The notes under the pieces: generated by a model
What the model was told of the DNA's origin: nothing
Database searches by the model: none
What the model saw: the letters and a program-made list of their open reading frames with translations, nothing else
Program-made: the position numbers and the translations under genes
Assembly: GCA_029817715.1 (NCBI GenBank)
Contig: JARUPY010000190.1
Location: forward strand, 5,704,001 to 5,768,000
Source of the DNA: Melastoma dodecandrum
Taxonomy: Eukaryota; Streptophyta; Magnoliopsida; Myrtales; Melastomataceae
Length of the DNA: 64,000 bases
Reading direction: 5' to 3'
Shown: piece after piece, positions 24,021-36,244 of the stretch
Numbering within the stretch: position 1 is the stretch's first letter
Layout of the letters: each line of letters starts with the position of its first letter

Positions 24021-24595
24021 GACAGATACTCAGAAACATATACTCAGATAGAGACGGAGACAGACAAGCACTAAGAGAAAAACAAAGGCTTCATCGTCAA
24101 AGGTAGTATTCTCTTCTCGATTTTCTCGGTAGAAATTGCATTAGGTCATATCCCAGCCGGTAGAGCCTCCTTCGATGCGGCAGTAACTTTAGATTATTCT
24201 TCGGCAGCGTCAGATAACTCCTCCATCAAGACGTGACGCAAATCCAACTTCAGAAGCCATTGTTAGTGTCGAGAATCCAGTCTCTCATGGAGCTTGACAT
24301 GGCAATAGATCCGGGTTCAGTAATGGTCCCGGTCCATTCGTTGGTACAGTTAATAATGGAAGGTTTAGTCTTGAGGACGGAAAGGAGGCTCCCGATGGTC
24401 TATCATCCAGAAACGAACCAATACTTAGTGAAGGCACTGTTCCTTGGCCAATCCACTCAGCAGAACAATTCCCAGAAGACTTGCAGGAAGTTGTCAATAA
24501 TATTCCCAACTGTGAGCCGGTTTGGGATGATCTACCCACCCTAGTAGCATCAATAGTTGGGACTTCAGAGTTTTCGGATTTGTTGGGTTAACGAA
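24021..24595 (+). pseudogene. Captured unknown coding segment, unit 2 (internally deleted)
   Basis: Leader text as in unit 1 to TCCATCAAGACG at about 24235, then a direct jump to GTGACGCAAATCC, removing the part that lies at 4433-4816 and 9269-9523 in unit 1. Unit 3 has the same joint (37774), so it predates the unit 2/3 duplication. Ends at the stop after TSEFSDLLG. Confidence 0.55.
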
Positions 24596-24625
24596 AGTTT
24601 CCCGAGGTTATAGCACTCGTCGGAG

Positions 24626-25174
24626 TCCCTGCTTCCTGATGTCCCCATGCTCGGCGAGTCCGCAGAAATAAATCTTACAAATAATGATGAGCCACAACTA
24701 AATCTTAAGGTCGGACCAACTCATGTACAGGAAATATTCGGTTTTTGCACTGTTGATGACTCGAAGAGGAGCTTTTAAATTGTCATGGACTGAAAGTTCC
24801 TGCAGAAGCACAATTAATAGATGAGGTTGAATTCATGCCAAATGATTATTTGGTGACCCACGTTGGCACTGAGATTCCTATTGAAGATGAAAACACCAGC
24901 CGCAGAGAGAAGAAATGCCAGAGGATGAAATATTAGAAAAGGGAAACATTGGCAGTAAAAGTTCAAAGACGGAAAGTTCCGATCAATGCTATGTTTCGAT
25001 GACGGAATTTATGTCCGAGGAGCAAATATTGGAGCATCTTTCCAGCCTCGGAATTTGATTAGAACGGGTGCTGGGGATGAGGTGACGGCATCGTTCTCTG
25101 AGAACATTTGCCGTTTATGTGGAGAAGAGAAGCTATTTTACGAGGTGGTTCCTTACGAAGCCATTTGTCCAAAC
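24626..25174 (+). pseudogene. HAC-type fragment, unit 1-like version, in unit 2
   Basis: Same deletions as unit 1: it has the 10-bp loss in ACCAGCCGCAG and the truncated zinc cluster ending in TTCCTTACGAAG. It also has its own 16-bp deletion near 24768. A second HAC fragment of the unit 3 type follows at 25589. Confidence 0.7.
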
Positions 25175-25380
25175 ACACGATAAAAATTTCCCTTTTCTTT
25201 GTGAAGCATGCGATTTAGTAATCCATAATTCCCGAACCTTAACGAATCTCTATAGTTTTTTCTAACTTGAACTTAAAATAAGTTAGTGGCGACTCTGACA
25301 CGTTTTCAAAATCCGAAGCCTTATCGTCAAGGGAGGATATTCATTTTCAATGGAACCGAAAACAGGATCCACTCGCGACA
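25175..25380 (+). mobile_element. 3' part of gypsy-like LTR, first copy in unit 2
   Basis: Near-identical to 10479-10688 of unit 1, ending CTCGCGACA. Confidence 0.75.
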
Positions 25381-25588
25381 GCCGAGTTGAAGACGGTATC
25401 GCGTTTGTTAATAAACGCTCAACCGAATTGAAAATGACATCGCGTTTATTAGTAAACGCTTAGTTGAGTGGTATTGCATTTGTTAGTAAATGTTTAACCA
25501 AAACTGAAAAACTAGAAGTGGTGTCACATCTGTTAGTAGACGCTTAACCGAAAAGAATTGAGAAATGGCATCACGCTTGTTAGTAAGC
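25381..25588. repeat. Short minisatellite block between two HAC fragments
   Basis: First five monomers of block 2, cut inside a stem-loop (ACGCTTGTTAGTAAG) and joined to CACCAGGGTGCAACTG of a second HAC fragment. This marks a recombination joint. Confidence 0.9.
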
Positions 25589-26041
25589 ACCAGGGTGCAA
25601 CTGCCGCAGAGAGAAGAAATGCCAGAGGATGAAATATTAGAAAATTCGGAATTTATGTCCGAGGAGCAAATATTGGAGCATCTTTCCAGCCTCGGGAATT
25701 TGATTAGAGCGGGTTCTGGGGATGAGGTGACGGCATCGTTCTCATAGAACATTTGCCGTTTATGTGGAGAAGAGAAGCTATTTTACGAGGTGGTTCCTTG
25801 CTCGTATTGTGGGGCAAATATAAAAAAGAGCGGGGTGTATTACAGTCTTTCGGATACAGAAGGAGGTCTTACATTGTGCAAGCAATGCTACAACCATTGT
25901 GGCAAGAAAATTAATTGCGGTGAGAAGTCATACTCTAAAGAAAGGCTGCAGAGCATGAGTACTAAACGAGGGACCGAAGAAGACTCGGTGCAGTGCGATA
26001 AGTGTCAAGGTTGGCAGCATCCTGCCTCATCCTAACCAAAT
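25589..26041 (+). pseudogene. HAC-type zinc-finger fragment, second copy in unit 2
   Basis: Reads MSEEQILEHLSSLGNLI, a TAG at 25747 where unit 3 keeps GAG, then ICRLCGEEKLFYEVVPCSY, CGANIKKSGVYYSL, LCKQCYNHCGKK and VQCDKCQGWQHP. The Cys pairs and the final PHD-like CDKCQGWQH match the Cys-rich region before the HAT domain of plant HAC1-like proteins. No HAT or TAZ domain is present. Confidence 0.85.
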
Positions 26042-26722
26042 GGATATCTACAGGGCATGTCTTGTGGACAATCAAGGCATGCACCCCATTCGACGCGTTC
26101 AAGATAACAAAGTATTCGAGGGATTATTTGGATTCTCGAAGATCAAGACCCTCTGAAGACGGCTTCACACTCACCAACGTTACGATATCAGCGGCTCGCC
26201 AGGTTCGCCGTAAACCTATTCTGAAAACGGCACCGTGGGGTCTAAACGCTAACAGGAGCGTTCCATAGGGAGTGAAAAATGGTACAATACCCGGTTCTCC
26301 CTCGAATTTATTTTTTTTTTGCTTATAAACTGTTAAGGGCATTAATAAATCCACGATTGTTTGCATTTTTGCCAAAAATCAACTTTTAAGAAATATTTTT
26401 TAAAAATGATTTACGTAGACATTTTAAGCATTATTGAGCTCGACATCATTTTTTTTTATATGTCAAACAATGTCTTTTTCCAAAACCGAGCTCAAATAAA
26501 TTCAGACATTAGAAACACACGATAAAAATTTCCCTTTTCTTTGTGATGCATGCGATTTAGTAATCCCTAATTCCCGAACCTTAACGAATCTCTATAGTTT
26601 TTTCTAACTTGAATTTAAAATAAGTTAGTGGCGACTCCGACACGTTTTCAAAATCCAAAGCCTTATCGTCAAGGGACGATATTCATTTTCAATGGAACTG
26701 GAAACGGGATCCACCCGCGACA
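26042..26722 (+). mobile_element. Gypsy-like LTR, 3' 680 bp, unit 2
   Basis: Homologous, in opposite orientation, to 15438-16095. Begins at GGATATCTACAGGG directly after the HAC fragment and ends CCGCGACA. The upstream part of the LTR is missing, and no primer site follows. Confidence 0.75.
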
Positions 26723-27262
26723 GCCGAGTTGAAGACGGTATCACGTTTGTTAATAAACGCTCAAACAAATTGAAAATGACATCGCGTTTATTAGTAAACG
26801 CTTAGTTGAGTGGTATTGCATTTGTTAGTAAATGCTTAACCAAAACTGGAAAACTAGAAGTGGTGTCACATCTGTTAGTAGACGCTTAACCGAAAAGAAT
26901 TGAGAAATGGCATCACGCTTGTTAGTAAGCGTTTAACCGAATGAAAATGACGTCATGTTTGTTACTAAACACTCAGTCGAGCTAGAAGTGGCGTTGTCCT
27001 TGTTAGTAAGGGCTTAGCCGAACTGGAGGTGGTATCGTATTTCTTAGTAAACACTTAACCGACTAGAAGGTATCACGCTTGTTAGTAAGCACTTAACCGG
27101 ATCGAATGTGATGTAGCGTTTGTTAGTAAACTCTTAGCCGAACTAGAAGTGGTATAACGTTTGTTAGTAAACGTTTTACCTGATGGTATGACGTTGCGTT
27201 TGTTAGTAAACGCTCAGTCGAGTGGCAATGCGTTTGTTAGTAAACGCTTACCGAGTTGGATT
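26723..27262. repeat. Hairpin minisatellite, block 2 of unit 2
   Basis: Same monomer order as 10689-11262, with fewer monomers near 27110. Includes GCATTT/AAATGC and ACGCTT/AAGCGT stems. Confidence 0.95.
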
Positions 27263-29456
27263 GAGAAATGGATAACTTGACTTGGAAGTACTGTCATACC
27301 ACAAAAGTGCTTGCTTACCAGTAGTGAAGAAGGTCATAAAGGCTTGAGTCTTGGAATCATGAAGTATGCTTGAGATTGTTTGCATCTCCCATGTGTACTT
27401 GCCGAATTTCTTACTATGGATGATATGAAGGCAAGATGCTCTATATGCATGCACAAAAATTTCGTTTTTTTTTTCAAAAATAGAAACACTTGTGCAATAG
27501 AGAATAAAGAAAGGTCTTTATTACATCTCTCAAGGCTCACTCAAAACCCGTTTCTATGCTATCAGAGTGGGAAGTTCGATTCCTTTGAAATGAATGCTGA
27601 AGGGCTAGTCGAGAGAGACTTTGATTCTGGTTGTAATGTAGGTTGATGTAAGACCTGTTTATATAAGGCTTAATCTTTAAAAAAGAAAGCAAATCAAAGA
27701 ATCTCATCGAAGAAGACTCAAAATGCAAGGACGTCACCTTTAAGCGTGGTCTTCCCAATGTGGACTTGCTCATCGACACAATACTCAAGGGTATGGGCAT
27801 GATGGCATATGAGAGTGTGAGTTTGTGGAGGAATGTTATAGAAGAAGGATTTTCTTTATCTTTTCCCACGGGGAATGAGGCTTTTGAATTTGAAGCGGTT
27901 TGCCCAGAGTGGCAAATCGGGATCAAGGTTCTAAAATTTTTGTCCCTTTTTTCTTTCTGATACTTTGCTTTTGCGACTGTCTTTTGGCCCTTGTGCCTAA
28001 ATTTGCTTTTTCTTTGAATGATATAAAAGGGCTCTCTTTTCTTTTTTGATTGTTTGCCCCTATCACATTTTCATTGTCATTTTTTTTAAATATTCAGCGG
28101 ACTCTGTTCTCTGGAATTGTTCATGGATGTAGTGGAATGGTTGAAAGATGGTAGAGTATTGTGTCGACTTGCGAGATCCATTAGGGATGTACTTCACACT
28201 CAAACTTACGGAAGTGACTCATCCCCATCCGAGTCCTATTCGGAAGTCTAGGAAACATGAACTCCTTTTACTTCGATGTGAGGCGACTCTTTGACTTGAA
28301 AGGGGAATTGTGTTTCAAAAAATCTCTACTTTGGATAGGAATGGCTAGCAATGGTAATGTGTTTGAGGATAAGAAGGAATGCACGATGTCATCCTAGCTA
28401 GAGCATTTTTCGTCAAAGGAATTTTTTTTCACTCTAATGCTATCGTGTTTAAATTCCTCATAAGTGTGTGCACTCAACTCTCGAAAGGGTATGTGTTTGG
28501 GGATAGGCTTGCCTTTCTATCTCTAGCACACAAGTGTTCCACTAGGGAATGTATTTCAAATTTTTGAATAAAATCGTTTAGTGAAAATGCATGACAAATG
28601 AACATAACACATGTTTTATGAAATGATAATTTTACCTATGATGTTCGCCTCGACTTGATGCCCTATAAGGGAAAAAGAGGATATACAATCAAGTTCAATG
28701 TGAGAAAAATTTTAAACTTGGAACGATACTTTTCTTTACCGGTTACCTAACGACACATGCTCGTTGCCCCAGTAAAAGCCCATGCAAAAGAAATGAATCA
28801 TTGATTAGTTTTTGATTTTGTAATATATGAGCTCGAACGATACTTCATTTACCAGTTACCGAGGCGATTGGTTCTTGCCCCAGTAAAAGTATCTGCAAAG
28901 AAAGATAACATTGATTAGTTTCTATTTTGTTATGATTTAAAATGGAACGATACTTGCTTTCACCGTTTATTCGACATGGCTTGCGAGCCCCGTAGGCTGA
29001 GTCTTTTGGGTTGATTTTTCTAGTTCATCGATCCGGTTGGAATGGAACAGCTCCATCTATCTTTGTTAGGATGAGAGCGCCTCTTGTGCGTATTTGCTTG
29101 ACAACATATGGACTGTCGTAGTTGCGGAAGAACTTTCCTCAGGAATCCTTGACATTCGAAAGAATCCTCTTTAGAATCGTGTCACTAGACCTGCATGCAT
29201 CGACGCGACTTTTGTGAAAGCTCTTGACATGCATCTGATGTGCAGCAGATTGTTGCTCGATTGGTAAAATTGTTTATGCTTCATAGACCCGTTCGAAAAG
29301 AGTTGCCTCAGTTGAAGTGTGTTGTCTTTCAGTAGATGAGAGCATTTCGTGATTGACTTGACATGGATGCGTTGCCCCAGCTTAGTAAGTTGATGAGCTT
29401 GAACTTTTAGTAGTTCCAAAGCTTGATGATGAGCTTGTTCTGATTTAAGAATCCGG
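27263..29456. other. Unassigned repeat-derived sequence, unit 2
   Basis: Counterpart of 11263-13445. The longest frame is 129 codons on the minus strand at 27537-27926, also present in unit 3; opposite it, plus-strand NVDLLIDTILKGMG (from about 27757) is open for 66 codons. No known domain. The threefold 110-130 bp repeat lies near 28730-29000. Confidence 0.5.
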
Positions 29457-29755
29457 ATTGTTACACTAAGAGGGGGGGTGAATTAGTGTTAATCTCCGAA
29501 ATTGGATTTTAACCCTTTTTCGTTTTACCCCGCAGCGGAATGAAAAGCTTCTGTTAAACAGAGCCTGCAAGTTTCTGTAAGACAGAACGTTTGATTGTGT
29601 ACGCAATATGTTTGATGGACACAAGGATTTTTATAGTGGTTCAACAAATTACTTACGTCCACTCTTCACCCAGATATTTGGATGGTTTCCACGCAAATGT
29701 ATCTCAGTACAAGTTACACAAATGATAGCAACTAAAAGCAGACCCGTAGGTTAAA
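29457..29755. mobile_element. LTR-like fragment in units 2 and 3
   Basis: ACACTAAGAGGGGGGG followed by TGAATTAGTG looks like a polypurine tract and LTR start of a plant copia-type element. It ends at AGGTTAAAAAAACAATTATG, where unit-conserved sequence resumes. It occupies the place of 13445-16390 of unit 1. Confidence 0.5.
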
Positions 29756-31797
29756 AAAACAATTATGAAATGCATAGGGAAAATATTGAATTGCTAGAGT
29801 AGGAGAATAAATGACCGAACCTCATTGGAACAATTCAATTATTTAAATGAAAACAAGGTATTTCATTCCGCGAGCTCTATGGTGCTGATATCATTATGAT
29901 GATATCGATGCCGACACATGTCATCAAATGATCCCGCAGACAACGTAACCAAGCATTGACCACTGTTGGACGATGTATTGAAAGTTGAAATTAACGTCCA
30001 CCACGAAGCTAATTTCACAGAGGCATCCAACAAATCAAGTATTAAACAAACTAATAAAAATGAAGTTGTCGTTGAGCCCAAATCGAAGCATCTCACAGAA
30101 AACATGATCAAGCATCAAGGAAATGGGTGGGAGCTGACCGGTGAACGGACTTTGGTGCTACGCGTGGGCGTGCTTGGTCTGGTTGAGGCAAGAAATGGGA
30201 GGCTATTGTGAGTTGGAGTTGTTGACGCTAGACGGCTGGAACTATTGGTCTTTGTCGTCGTCTTTGTGGCTGTGGTGAGGATTGCTGGTGATGCGAGGGG
30301 AAGCGTGCAGCTTGCTGATATCGGATATTGGTGTCTTAGGAGACTTGGAGCAGCCGCTGGTATCTGGATAGTTGGTGAGGAGGATTTGGTCAACCGAGCC
30401 ATGGAAGTCGGAAAACACTGCATTTGTAGCCGGAGTCATCGAGTGTCTGCATTCCTGGGTCGACGAGTTGGGGCTGCTACACCGCTTGGGATCTGATGCG
30501 TCCATCACGGCGGGAACAAAGAGGAAGGCAGATAGTTTGATCCAACTTGCAATAACAAGACATCTTGGGGTAGAAGAATAGTTAAAAAAAAACAGATAAA
30601 TTGACCAAGAGAATGATATTACCCTGGATTAATGGAGGAGCAGATGGGGGCAACGACGAGGAATATTTTTTGGCGATGATGAAGTTTTCGTGGAGGCTGC
30701 CAGTTTGAAGGCTCCATGGCTCGCCTAAGGTCAGAACTACGGGAAGGCCGAACTAGGGGCACCATCTAGTAGCTATTGCAAGCTGGCGTAGAAATTGAAG
30801 CTGTCCAGCGTGGGTCTATGATGGCGGGGGCAGGTTGTTTCGACCAATGGGAAGGTCAACCGGAACTAGATGGTACTGGTTGCCTTCTCGATGTTGTATT
30901 AGGAAATTGAGCTGGGATTGGTTGCCGATAGCACTGGCGTAAGGAAGGGGGAAGCTGGGGTGTTGTTTTATGATTTTGTTTGATTTTTTGTGATTTTGTA
31001 AAGATTTTTGTGGATTTTGTGTTTTATTTATTATGGATTTTTTTTTAGATGATATTATTATTTTTTCTTGATTTTGTGCATTTTTGTAGATTTTGGTAGA
31101 AAGAAAAAATTGGGTTATGACACCGTGCAGTTCAACAGGTGGTGCTTGGAAGCTTTTTACCTTTTCCGTTGATCTTCATAGCTTGCTCTATACCTCGTGT
31201 AACAATGGCTTCATCAATCGGATTGTATGGATACTGGGCAGCAATTGGCTTTGAATGATCCAGCTGTTTGTAGGAAGTTGGGTCTGGGGATGAAGTTACC
31301 TTCATAAGCACACTAGAGAAATGGCGTGTACTGCAAGCTTGGCGAGGAAATGAGCCAAGCATGGCTGCACTTCATGGCACTTTTGAAGAAGAGTAACCCG
31401 GGATGCAAGGACCGTTGACGTTATTCTCCCGGTTTATGTTTGGCACGTGCGAGAAGAAATGCGGACTGGAAAACGGATTGACGAGAGAAGACGACATTGT
31501 GCCCACGAGCATGAAGTAAATTTGGTAGCATGGATCTTTGTCAAAGGCTTGTGTCGAAGACGAGGGTCAATCCATGGTAAACATTGCTTCGAAGTGGATT
31601 ATTTGGTGTTAGAGAAAGGGATTATTTGATGATTAATTATACCGCGTTGATGAAAGCGATTATATTTGTGATGGGGTTACGTCCCACCAAACAGCTGGAA
31701 AGTTTGTCATGGAGAAAAGGTCTGGTCTGAGTTTTACTTCATAGAAGACGGAAGGCAAAGGATGAAGATAAGTAACATCCTGAAGTGGAGACAAACA
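29756..31797. other. Unassigned conserved spacer, unit 2
   Basis: Counterpart of 16391-18268. The frames at 29966-30211 (plus) and 30115-30423 (minus) are shared with the other units. The T-rich block lies near 30970-31110. A piece of about 45 bp at 31624-31668 derives from the gypsy-like LTR. Confidence 0.5.
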
Positions 31798-34042
31798 TCA
31801 CCACAGACGAAAACACAAGACCAGACACACCAAAGGACAGCATAGGAAAAGGAAAACATAGAACCGAACAGGCGAAAAGCTAGTTCTCCATGTCTGCCGT
31901 GGAGACCCTGTCCATGATTTGAGCCACCACCTCCCTTGACTCCTTGAGCAGGCTGATGCTTCTCCATGTCCGCCGTGGAGACCCTGTCCATGATTTGAGC
32001 CACCACCTCCCTTGACTCCTTGAGCAGGCTGATGCTTCTCCATGTCCGCCATGGAGACCCTGTCAATGATTTGAGCCACCACCTCCCTTGACTCCTTGAG
32101 CAGGCTGATGCTCCTCATCAGCTTCTCACGCTTGGCCGCCACCGCAGGGGTCTCCTCCAGCATTCTTTGCAACCCTCCGCCTTGCGGGCCCACCACCTGG
32201 CTCACCACCTCATCCTCCAGCTCCTTGTTCACCAGGCCCTGCACTGTGAACAGCAGGTGAAGGGCGACCGAGTCCACCAACCTCCTCAGGACGGTCTTCC
32301 AGTACGCCACCATCCTCATCCTCAGGTCGAAGGCTTGCTGCACCAGGTGTCTCCGCTCCCTTAGCTTCTCCACATCAACCTCCCCTATCCCTTCCAGGAC
32401 AAACTTTGAAGGCTCCGACGGGTCGTCGATGTGCTGCAGAAACACCACCTGCTTTTCCATGAGCTTGTTCCACTCCGCCATGTACTCGGGATTGCACGTG
32501 AAGTCGGTGCACTTCTCCATTTGGACAATCTCCACCACATGGCCAATCGCCCTCTCCTTCACCTTTGCCATTAGGGACTGAGCCGCCCGTCGGGTGGAGT
32601 TCTGCAGTTGCGGATAGAGTTCAGAGTACTGCATCAGGACCTTTAACACCACTCCACCAATGTACTCCCAAACATTCGACACAAACTCCACAGGAGTGCT
32701 TGAGATCCTCCCAATCTTCCTCTGCAAGCAGGTGAGAAAAGCAACGCGCGGGAGAAAGTTCGGGAGACCGATTCCCTTGATTTCCTCCAGAACCTCCAAC
32801 TCGTCCAACAGGAAATCCGTGGCGAAGTTGCTATTGGGGCAGTTCTGCATCTTTTCGGAGTATCTATCGAGCATTTCCGCCAGGCGGGCAGTGCAGTGCA
32901 TCCCTTTCTCATCAGGGTACTCGTCGAACTCCCCTCGCAGGAGGATCTTCCGCAGCGAATCCTTAGCCGACCCCATTATCTGCATAAAAGCAGTCACGGC
33001 TTCTGCAATGCTGGAAAGATTCTTGGGCATTGACTGAAGGAGCGCGACATTCGCATTTAGCTTCTCATTAATCTTGTTGACAATGTCTGGCAGGCACCTT
33101 GCCACAATAGTCGCCTGGATCTGCATGAGCCTCCTGGCAAGGACAGGAATACCGACCATAGACTCATCTATCTTGCTGAGCAACGGGTGAGTCTTGAACA
33201 ACCTGTGCTCCTCCACACGGGCCTCGTCATATGTTTCTTCTCCGATGCGGTTCCTCATGCAGACATAGCCCAACCCTATGTTGACGTCGTCGGCGGTGAC
33301 CTTCTCGAGAAGGCCTTCAGGATTCTTATCACACTTGGTGACCACCGCCAAGGTCCTCTCGGCCTTCTTATCGACCATCTGCGACATCCTTATGGACTCA
33401 GGTGGAGAAATCCACCGTTGCACTGAGGACGTTCAGTATGATGGTTTCCTCTGGCCTTATGTACTCCATTATCATGCCGGAGACCTGTTCGTAGATGTTC
33501 TCCGGCTGGCCATGCACAGGCACCCTGGTGATACCTGGCAAGTCGACCATGGTCAGGTCAGGAACCCCATCCTTCTTCACCACGAGTGTCAGCGGCGTGT
33601 TGGATATCCCCTTTCCACCACCAGCGATCTCGTTGGTAGCAACTGCGATCGCCACAGCAATATTTTCCTCATCCGAGTGGACCACCTTTCCTTCAAACTC
33701 CAGGTAGAGCTGGGGCTCATCACAGGGGTGGTTCTGGAGCCTCATGATGAGGGGAACCCTGGTGCATATCCCCTGACCCCGTGGGAGGCTGATCCCCGCG
33801 AGGGACTCCAGGACGCTGGACTTGCCAGACGACTGGTCGCCAACCACGACAATGGTGGGGAGCTGGATGCCCTCCTTCATGACCATGAGGTTCCTGAGCT
33901 TGTCGACGGCGTCGAGCAGGGGGCGGATCTTGTCGTTGTAGGAGGAGGTAAGGGGGTCCATAGCGGACAGAGGTAGGGCATCGCCCTCGACATCGCAGGG
34001 GGTGGGGATGAGGGCGAGGTTAGTTCCTCCACGTCCAGACAT
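31798..34042 (-). pseudogene. DRP4-like dynamin-related gene, copy 3, frameshifted
   Basis: Starts MSGRGGTNLA at 34042 like copy 2. A 2-bp deletion at about 33400 (GGACTCAGG where the others have GGACTCACAGG) shifts the frame just after DFST, within the GTPase domain before TKCD. The rest of the frame is open to TGA at 31798 and ends in three 76-bp units in three frames and a hydrophobic tail. The P-loop is intact. A promoter-like TATAAAG is kept at 34131-34139. It cannot make a full GTPase without frameshift correction. Confidence 0.93.
31880..32110 (-). repeat. 76-bp tandem repeat, three units, DRP4 copy 3
   Basis: Motif gatttgagcc at 31916, 31992 and 32068. The array totals 228 bp, exactly one frame cycle. 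Confidence 0.95.
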
Positions 34043-34130
34043 GGTGAAAATGGGACAACAACTCTTTTCCTCGGTTGGGCAGAAGATGGAATGCAGTGTG
34101 AAGAACCGAAGCGGAGGGAGGGAAACGGAA

Positions 34131-34139
34131 CTTTATAAC
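34131..34139 (-). promoter_or_regulatory. TATA-like box of DRP4 copy 3
   Basis: Minus strand GTTATAAAG, 90 bp upstream of the ATG at 34042; serves a broken gene. Confidence 0.45.
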
Positions 34140-34291
34140 ATGACAAAGGAGAGAGCTGGGAGAAGTTAAAGGACCGCTCGTACTCTCGTTCAAAAGCAAT
34201 AAAGCAACTGCAGAGTCCGAACGTGGGAACTTGGAACTGGGAAAAGCAATAAAGCCAATGACCGACCATCAACTCAAAAGGAAGATCATAA

Positions 34292-35007
<716 letters not shown>

Positions 35008-36244
35008 GAAATCCCAGCCCTTCTATGAAATCTGGGCGTCCTTCCCTTCCCGGACTACGCCGCCTGCCCTCCTCGGCGGAGACGTTTTTACTTCCAGTCA
35101 AGCTCGCGGTGTCTGGTCTGGATTCGTACCATGATCTCACCTGCCTCCCCTTGGTTCGTTCGTTTGACATCCCTTTACTGCTTGGAGAAGTTAGCTTGAC
35201 TTTGATCGGAGATAAATTTAATTGATTCGCGAGCAAGGGTTGAATCGGGGTGAAAATGACAGGTGGATTGTTATCGCACGCTGGCCATGATGAAGGTCAA
35301 GAGGATATCCGAGCTGTTTCCCCAATGTAAGCTTCCATTTATTGTTTGCCCATCAAAGCGTGCTGTTCATGCAAATGTTTAGGCATGGCTGATTGAATTT
35401 CACGCCTCTTTTGCAAGGCTTGGATGCTGTAGCAACTGCAAAAAACCTGAATGTTGGACTTACCATGATTCTTGACTGATGATTGGTAGCTAGTCTTGAT
35501 AGAATTCTTTGCCCTGTTACTGGGGCCTCGATTCGTTTTATCAGATTAGTTTGGGAGATAACTCTAATTGGTTTCGGACTTGCTCATGTGTTTCAAGTGC
35601 CTCCGCCTCCTTTCTCAGGAAGGAGTTACATCGAACAACTTTCATTCCTTTTGTAAAAGCTGCTAAGAAGGAAAATTTTCGCCATCTCCTATATTTGATC
35701 ACCAGTTTTAGCAAATGTTTTTGGATATCATGATGATTTGGATCATCAACATAAGTGATTTTCCACCATCTATGGTGATATTGATTTTTTATGTTTGCCC
35801 TTCATAATTTATGTCAGAAATTTTCTTCAGTGTCTTTACCCCCTCTGTATGTTTAGCCTCTGATTGGATATATATGCAGATTCCATGCTTCCTTTAATGG
35901 ATGACTACTATTCGGAGAATGTTTTTACAGCATGGCTTTAATTTTAGTTCAGTTTTAAATAACTTTCTCTACCAATGACATTTCTTTGTAATTCTCTGAT
36001 TGAGACACATTTTCGACGAGATTATTTAGAAGGGTGGCATTTTTTGGTTTCATAATTTATGTGAAATCCCCAGGTGGAATTTTGGGTCTCATACTGCCTT
36101 TTGCTTATTTCTGCTCTACATTTCAGGAATGTTCAGGTATATATATTCTGTAATGTAATTCTTTTTCCACCTAACTACTTGAAGCAGCAAGGCTTCCCCT
36201 AACCAGTTATTTGCTTACTGGACAAACCTTACAGGTTGCCGTTT
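35008..36244. other. Unknown exon/intron-like segment, unit 3
   Basis: Near-identical to 21549-22783. Donor-like CCAATGTAAGC at about 35326. No recognised protein. Confidence 0.4.

Noticed and set aside
31734..32066. 110-codon minus-strand ORF over the 76-bp repeats as a separate gene
   Set aside because: It is another frame of the DRP4 repeat tail; real only as part of the frame-rotation phenomenon.
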